A stretch of DNA of 43,701 nt from Alphaproteobacteria bacterium (GTDB lineage Bacteria > Pseudomonadota > Alphaproteobacteria > UBA2136 > JALTLI01): contig JALTLI010000139.1 of NCBI GenBank assembly GCA_027005635.1, positions 1-43,701 of the forward strand, read 5' to 3'. The first letter of the stretch is position 1, and every line of letters starts with the position of its first letter. The translations under genes were made by a program, and so were the position numbers. Of the stretch, positions 37,787-43,701 are shown in pieces. The notes below the pieces were generated by a model, which was given only the letters and a program-made list of their open reading frames with translations, did not search any database and had not been told where the DNA came from.

Positions 37787-38634
37787 ATATGTTAAATGAA
37801 GTAATGCTATGGGGTGATAGGGTTCCCGGTAGAAATGGGGAAACCATTGAACTTTTTGGATTACAAAATGAATATGATTTAGCTGAAGGCTTTCCATTGA
37901 TCACCACTAAAAAAATGGCTGTTAAATCTATCATAGGTGAATTACTAGCATTCATCCGTGGCTACCATCATGTACAGGATTTTCAGTCTTTAGGCTGTAA
38001 TGTATGGAATGCTAACGCAAATTCAAGCTATTGGCTTAATTCTGAATTTATGAAAAGCATGGTTGAAAATTCCCCTGAAATTGCTGATGGACTTCTAGGC
38101 CGGATATATGGGGTACAATGGCGAAACTGGACTAATCCACTTGGGGAAAATACAGATCAATTAGTAGAATTAATTGAAGGCATTAAAAATGATCCGTATG
38201 GTAGAAGGCATGTAGTATTAGCTTATAATCCGGGTGAATTAAAATACATGTGTTTACCACCATGCCACATGTTTTTTCAGGTAAACATAACACCATCAGG
38301 AAAATTAAATTTAAAAGTATATCAACGTAGTGCTGATATGTTTTTAGGGGTTCCTTATAATATTGCTTCCTATGCTTTTTTGATGTTAATCCTGTGCCAT
38401 CAAACAGGTTACACCCCCGGTAAATTTATCCATTCTTTTGGTTCAACACATATTTACTCTAATCACTTTGATCAGGTAAATGAACATCTAGGCCGAATAC
38501 CACATAAATTACCTTCTGTTAAAATCAGTTCTGAACTGAATTCTAACTGTGCCCTAGAAGATTATCAGCCAGAACATTTTATTATTGAAGGCTATAATCA
38601 CGAACCGGCTATTAAAGCTGAAATGAATGTTTAA
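37771..38634 (+). CDS. thyA: Thymidylate synthase (ThyA type)
   Basis: Methylates dUMP to dTMP using methylenetetrahydrofolate. 287 residues with all core motifs: GFPLITTKKM, RIYGVQWRNW, DPYGRRHVVLAYNP, catalytic Cys165 in LPPCHMFFQ, YQRSADMFLGVPYNIASYA and HIYSNHFDQVNEHLGR. Asn197 in VPYNIAS is the residue that selects dUMP rather than dCMP. An AAGAGG site lies upstream. It supplies thymidine nucleotides for this A+T-rich genome. Confidence 0.95.
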   Translation: MRQYLDMLNEVMLWGDRVPGRNGETIELFGLQNEYDLAEGFPLITTKKMAVKSIIGELLAFIRGYHHVQDFQSLGCNVWNANANSSYWLNSEFMKSMVENSPEIADGLLGRIYGVQWRNWTNPLGENTDQLVELIEGIKNDPYGRRHVVLAYNPGELKYMCLPPCHMFFQVNITPSGKLNLKVYQRSADMFLGVPYNIASYAFLMLILCHQTGYTPGKFIHSFGSTHIYSNHFDQVNEHLGRIPHKLPSVKISSELNSNCALEDYQPEHFIIEGYNHEPAIKAEMNV

Positions 38635-38924
38635 TGAACCCTGAAACAAAAATAGAAAATGATTTTGTTTCACTGGTTGAGAATAGCCCTTATTCAGCAA
38701 TGGCGGTAAAATTGGTGCTATTTGCTGGTAGGGGTTTCCCTGATAGAACAATACTTGGAAATGGAAAATGTTTCTTTATAGAATTTAAAGTACCGGGAAA
38801 AGATTTAGATCCACCACAAATAAAGTGGAAAAAACTTTTAAACAGATTAGGATTTAAAGTATATGTTTGTACCAGTAAAGAAGCGGCGTATAAGATCTTT
38901 ATCAAAGAAATGGAACCCCCATAA
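38634..38924 (+). CDS. VRR-NUC domain nuclease
   Basis: 96 residues: E-x-x-F at the start, GRGFPDRTILGNGKCFFIEF (active-site Asp in PD, Glu in EFK) and LDPPQIKWKKLLNRLGFKVY match stand-alone VRR-NUC proteins, which cut branched DNA (Holliday-junction resolvase-like). Its A overlaps the thymidylate synthase stop (TAATG), and it overlaps the SNF2 gene by 62 nt, consistent with joint action in replication or recombination. Confidence 0.9.
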   Translation: MNPETKIENDFVSLVENSPYSAMAVKLVLFAGRGFPDRTILGNGKCFFIEFKVPGKDLDPPQIKWKKLLNRLGFKVYVCTSKEAAYKIFIKEMEPP

Positions 38925-40338
38925 ATATCAACTTAAAGCCATTGCACGGGGTACTATTCAAAAATACTTAGCCTATTTTTTAGATCCGGGCTTAGGTAAA
39001 ACTTCAATAATATTAATGTTATTTAAAATTTTGAAACATGCTGGCCTTGTAAAATCTATGCTGATAGTAGCACCCTTACGCCCATGTTTTTTAGTATGGC
39101 CTAAAGAAGTTCAGAAGTGGTCTAATTTCAGTGATCTATCAATATGTGTTTTACATAATGAATGGAAAGTAAAAAAGGAAATTTCTATTAAACAAAAGCA
39201 TGATATTTATGTTATTAATCCTGAAGGATTACCTTGGTTAAAAACTCAATTAAAAGGAAAGAGAAAAAAGAATTGGCCTTTTGATATGCTGGTAGTAGAT
39301 GAATCCACCAAATTTAAAAATATGAGTAGCCAGAGGTTTAAAAATATAAAAAAAATGCTTCCTGCTTTTATGAGAAGGTATATTTTAACCGGTACACCCA
39401 TCCCTAATGGATTAGATAATATTCAAGGCCAAATTGCTTTAGTAGATTTAGGGCAGACTTTTGGGATAGTAAAGAAATATTTTCATCATGATTATTTTAA
39501 ACAGATAGGAAAGCCAGAATGGAATCAATGGGTTCCAAAAAATGAAGAAAGTGCTGAAGCTATTTATAAAAAAGTAGCCCCTTTTGCTATGAGGATGAAA
39601 GGATCTGATTACTTGGATTTACCTGAGAGAATAGATAATATAATTAAAATAAAACTTACAAGAAAAGCCCGTAAACATTATGAAGAAGTTGAAAATGAAC
39701 TATTTACATTAATTGATAATAAAGATATTAACGCTTCTACCAGCGGGGTAGCAGCTATTAAATGTCAGCAGATAGCCAATGGTTCTATTTATTATGATGA
39801 TGATCCAATAAACCCACAATATAAAAATAATGATAACAGACCATACCATATTATCCATACCGCTAAACTTGATGCCCTTGAAGATCTGATAGAAGAACTA
39901 AACGGAAAACCATTATTAATCGGATATAAATTTAAGCATGATTGGAAACAATTAAAAAAACGATTTAAAAAGGATATTGTGACATTAGGAAAAGGCACTT
40001 CTATGAAAGAAGCCTTGAAAATAGAAGCACAATTTAACAAAGGAAAAATTAAGTTATTAGCGGCATACCCCGGAACAGCAGCTTTAGGGCTAAATCTTCA
40101 GGAAGCATGTAATAATGTATGCTGGTATTCAATGATACATGATTGGGAAGCCTATGATCAGTTTATTAAACGTGCTGAAAGGCAAGGAAACCACCATGAT
40201 CATGTAATGAACCATTTATTAATTGCAGAAAATACGGTAGATGAAGGGATATATAGATCTGTTACATCTAAAGGGGCTACTGAAGAAACATTTTTAAATG
40301 CAATGGTAAAATATAGAAATATTAAAAAACTCTTTTAA
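38863..40338 (+). CDS. SNF2-family DNA helicase
   Basis: 491 residues. Helicase motifs: I LDPGLGKTS (41-47), II VVDESTKF (146-149 DEST), III LTGTPIPNG (175-183), VI QFIKRAERQGNHHDHV. The N-terminal KWNPHKYQLKAIARG is motif Q-like. Short SNF2 helicases of phages usually follow VRR-NUC and DNA polymerase, as here, and likely remodel or migrate branched DNA. No alternative ATG lies near the domain start, so the overlapping ATG 38863 is accepted although its ribosome binding site is weak. Confidence 0.9.
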   Translation: MFVPVKKRRIRSLSKKWNPHKYQLKAIARGTIQKYLAYFLDPGLGKTSIILMLFKILKHAGLVKSMLIVAPLRPCFLVWPKEVQKWSNFSDLSICVLHNEWKVKKEISIKQKHDIYVINPEGLPWLKTQLKGKRKKNWPFDMLVVDESTKFKNMSSQRFKNIKKMLPAFMRRYILTGTPIPNGLDNIQGQIALVDLGQTFGIVKKYFHHDYFKQIGKPEWNQWVPKNEESAEAIYKKVAPFAMRMKGSDYLDLPERIDNIIKIKLTRKARKHYEEVENELFTLIDNKDINASTSGVAAIKCQQIANGSIYYDDDPINPQYKNNDNRPYHIIHTAKLDALEDLIEELNGKPLLIGYKFKHDWKQLKKRFKKDIVTLGKGTSMKEALKIEAQFNKGKIKLLAAYPGTAALGLNLQEACNNVCWYSMIHDWEAYDQFIKRAERQGNHHDHVMNHLLIAENTVDEGIYRSVTSKGATEETFLNAMVKYRNIKKLF

Positions 40339-40343
40339 AATAT

Positions 40344-40370
40344 TTGATTTTTTTATTATTTTAATATAAT
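40344..40370 (+). promoter_or_regulatory. Possible promoter
   Basis: TTGATT (40344-40349) and TATAAT (40365-40370), 15-bp spacing, 35 bp before the next gene, within an A+T-rich gap. Confidence 0.45.
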
Positions 40371-40404
40371 ATTTGTATTACATTAATTCATGAGGTTAAT
40401 GAAA

Positions 40405-40641
40405 ATGCCTATAAAAATAGATACTGATGAATATTTATCTAAAAATAATTCTTCAGAATTTAGAGCCATAATAAAAGAAAATCAGATTAAAAAATGGTTT
40501 TTTTGTATAGGCTTTGATATATCTTATGTGGTTATAGGTACATATCACAATGCGTGTGAATCTGTAAAAAAATATTTCAAAACTAGCTATAAAGCCAGTT
40601 ATGGAATAATTAAACTTTCTAAAATTGAAGATATAAATTAA
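40405..40641 (+). CDS. Hypothetical small protein (78 aa)
   Basis: MPIKIDTDEYLSKNNSSEFR, then KWFFCIGFDISYVVIGTYHN. ATG 40405 is preferred because GAGG lies 9 nt upstream; ATGs at 40390 and 40399 overlap that site. Alpha/beta protein, family unknown. Confidence 0.6.
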   Translation: MPIKIDTDEYLSKNNSSEFRAIIKENQIKKWFFCIGFDISYVVIGTYHNACESVKKYFKTSYKASYGIIKLSKIEDIN

Positions 40642-40652
40642 AGGTAAATAAT

Positions 40653-40964
40653 ATGGCTACTAAAAAGGCTGGAAAAAAAGTAACTGCAAAATCCATCATT
40701 ACTAAAGGTATTAAATCAGGCTGGACTATGGCACGGATTATAAAAGATGTGCTTAAAAAAGTACCGGGTTCAAAAATCAGTGAACAGGTAGTACGGGTTT
40801 ATGCTTCATCTATGTGTAAATCTGGTGAAATTTCACAGCAACAGAAAGAAAAATATCTGATTCGTAAAACAGGTAAAGCCGTGGCTAAAAAGAAAGTAGT
40901 TAAAAAGAAACCCCCAATGAAGAAAGCAGTTAAGAAGAAAGCGGCTAAGAAAAAAGCAAAATAA
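40653..40964 (+). CDS. Basic DNA-binding-like protein with histone-H1-type lysine tail
   Basis: 103 residues. The N-terminal domain (KSIITKGIKSGWTMARIIKD, then VLKKVPGSKISEQVVRVYAS) is helical with a helix-turn-helix-like look. Residues 71-103 are almost only K, A, V and P (KAVAKKKVVKKKPPMKKAVK), as in bacterial H1-like nucleoid proteins. It probably binds phage or host DNA as the last well-formed early gene. AAAGG precedes the ATG. Confidence 0.72.
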   Translation: MATKKAGKKVTAKSIITKGIKSGWTMARIIKDVLKKVPGSKISEQVVRVYASSMCKSGEISQQQKEKYLIRKTGKAVAKKKVVKKKPPMKKAVKKKAAKKKAK

Positions 40965-40966
40965 TT

Positions 40967-41158
40967 TTGAAAGCTGTTATTAAAAAGCGTGGGGGGATAG
41001 AGCTAAAATGTTCTATTACCCCTATTTGTAAATATTCTGATTTAGTATTAGTTGAAGTTAAAGCAATTAAAGGCCATGGGTATGCATTAACTACTTGTGG
41101 CATAAAAGATGCTAGAAAAACAACCAGAAAACTTATAAGAACATTGCTTCATAAGTGA
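40967..41158 (+). CDS. Hypothetical small basic protein (63 aa)
   Basis: Uses a TTG start 2 nt after the previous stop: MKAVIKKRGGIELKCSITPI, then ARKTTRKLIRTLLHK. The start codon is unusual and there is no strong ribosome binding site, so expression may depend on coupling. No family recognised. Confidence 0.5.
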   Translation: MKAVIKKRGGIELKCSITPICKYSDLVLVEVKAIKGHGYALTTCGIKDARKTTRKLIRTLLHK

Positions 41159-41169
41159 ATGCTTATGCT

Positions 41170-41197
41170 CCCTGTAATCCATTCTAAGGGGTTTTTT
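41170..41197 (+). terminator. Weak terminator at the end of the early arm
   Basis: CCCT (41170-41173) and AGGG (41187-41190) pair over 13 nt, then G and six T. The following gap to 41264 also contains ATATAGGG/CCCATAT, a possible bidirectional hairpin between the converging arms. Confidence 0.5.
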
Positions 41198-41263
41198 CAT
41201 ATATAGGGCTGTAATGATACCCATATAGGCTGTTTAATAGCACCTACCCCCATTTTTTATAGT

Positions 41264-41551
41264 TCAATTAGTATAAAATCCCAATAAATAAGAACCTCTG
41301 ACTGCTACCCAATAGATAATAGCTATGGGTAGGTACAAAATGCTCTTTGAAATAATACCCTGAAAAAATAGATTATCAGCCCGGAATGCCGAAACTGGCT
41401 TGAATCTTCTTAACATATCATGCATAACACAGAACTTTTTAATACCCAGATCCGGGGCATAAGTACACCCATCTGTTTTATGGCCTTCATCTAATTTTTG
41501 TTGTGTAAATTCCATAGCTTCCTGAAGATCCATATTTTTTAATTTTCTCAT
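41264..41551 (-). CDS. Small membrane protein with phospholipase-like CxxHD motif
   Basis: ATG 41551 is chosen because AAAGG lies 7 nt upstream; 95 residues. KTDGCTYAPDLGIKKFCVMH, then DMLRRF: the DGC-x(11)-C-x-x-H-D spacing (Cys41, His44, Asp45) resembles small phage proteins related to phospholipase A2, followed by FRADNLFF. A TM segment near residues 70-90 (ILYLPIAIIYWVAVRGSYLL) would anchor it. It is the last gene of the leftward late transcript. The assignment is by motif only. Confidence 0.6.
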   Translation of the reverse strand: MRKLKNMDLQEAMEFTQQKLDEGHKTDGCTYAPDLGIKKFCVMHDMLRRFKPVSAFRADNLFFQGIISKSILYLPIAIIYWVAVRGSYLLGFYTN

Positions 41552-41561
41552 TATTCTACCT

Positions 41562-41657
41562 TTATAAATTTGAAATACCATTTTCTGTAAGATCAATACA
41601 TAATGGTTTCCTCTTTGCGCCTGTTATCTTTGCATAACTACTTCTTAAACTAGACAT
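41562..41657 (-). CDS. 31-residue small ORF in the tail region
   Basis: MSSLRSSYAKITGAKRKPLC, then IDLTENGISNL. AAAGG lies 8 nt upstream, and the ORF fits exactly between the PhoD-like gene and the CxxHD gene, whose ribosome binding site it overlaps. Basic; function unknown. Confidence 0.45.
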   Translation of the reverse strand: MSSLRSSYAKITGAKRKPLCIDLTENGISNL

Positions 41658-41670
41658 AATTTCAACCTTT

Positions 41671-43266
41671 CTATATTGAACTGAATCTATAATTTTTACC
41701 TAATCCAAAATTAGTATGTCTTTTTACTTGAGTAGAATGTTTTTTAGTTCCATTTAAAATACCATCAGCTTCAATATAATTAATTATCATATTTCCCTGT
41801 TTCTTTAATTCTATTGATAAATATGTAGCCCTTGCTTCTGGTATTGTATATGGATTCCTCCCTGTCCAATCTGCCAGCCAATTTACAATAGTTCCCCTAT
41901 AATAATATTTTTCCTTTATTAAAGGGTGTAATCTGTGTGAGAAAGCAGGACATACCGCACCTGAAGAACATTCTAAAATATTTAATTCCACATTATTTTC
42001 ATCCTGTGGAAAATATAAATAATATTCATAAGGTCTATGTGTATCCCCATGCCACCCCACTACCGGGGCATTATAAGCCTGTGCTTTTGCACATACACTA
42101 TCATTTAATGATGTCATTAATGATCTAAATTCAGAAACATAACTGATAGTATCCCCTGAAGTATCAGCGGTATAATCATGTAATGGCTGCTGTGCCCCAA
42201 ACCATGAGCTATTATACCATCCACTAGATTTTTCTGATAACCTAAAACTGGCATCAGAAATGTGTTTACAGCTTAAAGGCAAAGCCACCACTTTAAAAGG
42301 GCTGGAAGTATCTAATGCATTTTTAATATCTACTATTTGTGCATCACCTAATAGTTTATTAGCTGAAATATTATTAGTTTCAGTAGCAGTATCATAATAT
42401 AGTGTTAGTGGGGTTAAAGAAAAACACCTATCTAATGCTATGACTTCCAATGATCCTACTCTTTGAACCCATGCAGCACTATTATTAATGTTTAAATATG
42501 TATTGGTAGCACCAACAGTATTTAAAAAAGCATTTTTGGCAGTTAAAATCTGTGCTGCTGTTAATGTATCATCTTCAGCAGGATTATTTTTTAATTCCCA
42601 ATCCCCAACACTTGCCCATTTTGGGCAATTTTCCCGGCAATAAATACGATCTTCTTCATTAAAATCTGGTACATATCCTACATTGTCCTGATCAGTTTCC
42701 ATCAACCCCAGATAACATGCATAGGCAAGATACCGACTATACTCTGTCCAATCTACACGGGGTTCCCCTGCATACCTTCCTGTTCCGTTTGTTCCCGTAT
42801 CATTTGTTCCTAATCTGCCTGTATATCCATGATCATCAGTGTGTATAATTGTTTGAACATTCCCTTCTTCTATTTCCCTTCTGATTGACTTCCAAGCACC
42901 TACACCTAAAGTTAAAGATCCAAAAGAATCACATGTAATAAATATTATCTTACTATCAACATCACCCAGATCGGGGTTAGTTTTACCCTTACGGGTTATC
43001 CCATCCTGCGTAACAGATAAATTAATTCTTTCCTGTTTTAATCCTAATATATCAACTGTAGCCACATACAAAGCTACAGGATATACATCAGAAGAATCAG
43101 TAGCCCCACCTATTCCATCAGTACCAAAACCTATCATATTTAATACTTGTGGGGATCTTCCATCTACTGTTAAAGTAACGGGTGAATTTGAAAAGCTATA
43201 AACAGCAAATTTAACACTACTACTATTTATTATGCCTGTACCAAATGTAAAAGGTAATTTAGCCAT
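41671..43266 (-). CDS. PhoD-like metallophosphoesterase domain protein in the tail fibre region
   Basis: 531 residues. After an N-terminal beta domain of about 100 residues, motifs typical of PhoD/metallophosphatase folds appear in order: FITCDSFGS (109-117), IIHTDDHGY (140-148), VGDWELKNNP (220-229, like the DDHE-x-x-NN of PhoD) and GWHGDTHRPY (404-413, like GD-x-H). These would bind metal ions and hydrolyse phosphodiesters. No signal peptide. In a fibre position the likely substrate is a phosphate-bearing surface polymer (capsule, LPS phosphate or teichoic-like), which is inference. Confidence 0.7.
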   Translation of the reverse strand: MAKLPFTFGTGIINSSSVKFAVYSFSNSPVTLTVDGRSPQVLNMIGFGTDGIGGATDSSDVYPVALYVATVDILGLKQERINLSVTQDGITRKGKTNPDLGDVDSKIIFITCDSFGSLTLGVGAWKSIRREIEEGNVQTIIHTDDHGYTGRLGTNDTGTNGTGRYAGEPRVDWTEYSRYLAYACYLGLMETDQDNVGYVPDFNEEDRIYCRENCPKWASVGDWELKNNPAEDDTLTAAQILTAKNAFLNTVGATNTYLNINNSAAWVQRVGSLEVIALDRCFSLTPLTLYYDTATETNNISANKLLGDAQIVDIKNALDTSSPFKVVALPLSCKHISDASFRLSEKSSGWYNSSWFGAQQPLHDYTADTSGDTISYVSEFRSLMTSLNDSVCAKAQAYNAPVVGWHGDTHRPYEYYLYFPQDENNVELNILECSSGAVCPAFSHRLHPLIKEKYYYRGTIVNWLADWTGRNPYTIPEARATYLSIELKKQGNMIINYIEADGILNGTKKHSTQVKRHTNFGLGKNYRFSSI

Positions 43267-43293
43267 TTATCACTTCCTATTAAAATATATTTA

Positions 43294-43701
43294 TTACCAT
43301 ACCCGTAAATTACTGATTCTGATATTTGAATCAGCATTACCACCAAAATAAAAATATGATCCACCATAAAATCTATTTGTAGCAATAATCACAGGTTCCA
43401 TTGAACCAATTTTTACAGATATATTTTCCCTATTATCCGATATAACTACCGGTGTTTTTGTTGTTCCAAGTTCGCCACCTGCTACTGTATCTATTAATGT
43501 ATTATTAATAACATCATTTCCCTTATCATCAGTTTCAATTTCACGAACACGCACATATACATCTGGTGATGTATCACGAATACGAATCTCAATTAATTTT
43601 GAAACAGCAATTTCACCATAATAATTACCATCATTTCGTATGCCAATAAATAACGCTTTTCCCGCTGTAGCAAATGTTAAATCAAATGCTATTGTATTTC
43701 C
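43294..43701 (-). CDS. Tail/fibre-associated protein, C-terminal part (gene continues from position 349)
   Basis: In frame from the right edge (43701 corresponds to base 127) down to TAA at 43296-43294. The C-terminal half reads VYVRVREIETDDKGNDVINN and ends GNADSNIRISNLRVW, with a glycine- and tyrosine-rich stretch (RFYGGSYFYFGG). An apparent GTG start at 43554 is an internal codon; the true start is at 349 through the join. Confidence 0.8.
   Translation of the reverse strand, partial: GNTIAFDLTFATAGKALFIGIRNDGNYYGEIAVSKLIEIRIRDTSPDVYVRVREIETDDKGNDVINNTLIDTVAGGELGTTKTPVVISDNRENISVKIGSMEPVIIATNRFYGGSYFYFGGNADSNIRISNLRVW
43575..43701. repeat. 127-bp terminal direct repeat, right copy
   Basis: Exact copy of 1-127; see the left copy. 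Confidence 0.95.

Noticed and set aside
37771..38634. Thymidylate synthase homologue as a pyrimidine hydroxymethylase making modified bases
   Set aside because: The dUMP-specific Asn197 and normal ThyA motifs are intact, and no base-modifying kinase or glycosyltransferase accompanies it.

Overview
The window is the essentially complete, circularly closing genome of a small A+T-rich contractile-tailed (myovirus-type) phage. The first 127 bases recur exactly as the last 127 (1-127 = 43575-43701), and a tail gene reads in frame across that join, so the unique length is 43,574 bp. A repeat of exactly 127 bp looks like assembler overlap of a circular or circularly permuted genome. The host is Gram-negative: the lysis cassette has an inner-membrane spanin and an outer-membrane lipoprotein spanin next to a T7-lysozyme-type amidase. 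I see no integrase, CI-type repressor, partition gene or tRNA, so a virulent lifestyle is likely. The host genus cannot be named from the sequence alone.

Late genes lie on the minus strand and run leftwards from about 22.0 kb to 1 and, through the join, on to about 41.26 kb. In order they are: terminase small and large subunits, portal, Mu F-like protein, DUF2213 protease with a nested scaffold gene, cement protein, DUF2184 capsid, connector and neck proteins, DUF3383 sheath, DUF3277 tube, frameshifted tail-assembly chaperones, a 499-residue tape measure, a Pam3/Mu-like baseplate (plug, hub, spike, gp25-like, baseplate J, DUF2612), fibre proteins, the overlapping lysis genes, then across the join more fibre proteins including a PhoD-like phosphoesterase, and a small membrane protein with a phospholipase-like CxxHD motif.

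Early and middle genes lie on the plus strand, 22.6-41.16 kb: an HTH protein, a primase-helicase, a methylase-like protein, a run of small accessory genes each behind its own strong promoter (27-30 kb), a dATP/dGTP diphosphohydrolase-like protein, a replication-recombination block (DUF2800 nuclease, DUF2815 ssDNA-binding-like protein, family A DNA polymerase, thymidylate synthase, VRR-NUC, SNF2 helicase) and a histone-tail-like basic protein. The two transcription directions diverge around 22.0-22.6 kb and converge around 41.2 kb.

The most striking non-coding structures are: a roughly 290-bp mirror-arranged iteron array between the divergent arms (origin or master control region); at least six promoters with the same 11-bp box (TTAGCCCCTAA) built into the -35/-10 spacer; a leaderless, divergently transcribed ribbon-helix-helix gene with paired palindromic operators; a promoter-to-terminator unit of about 175 nt carrying a 15-codon ORF; and a 23-bp RNA stem fused to an intrinsic terminator just before the DNA-replication operon.
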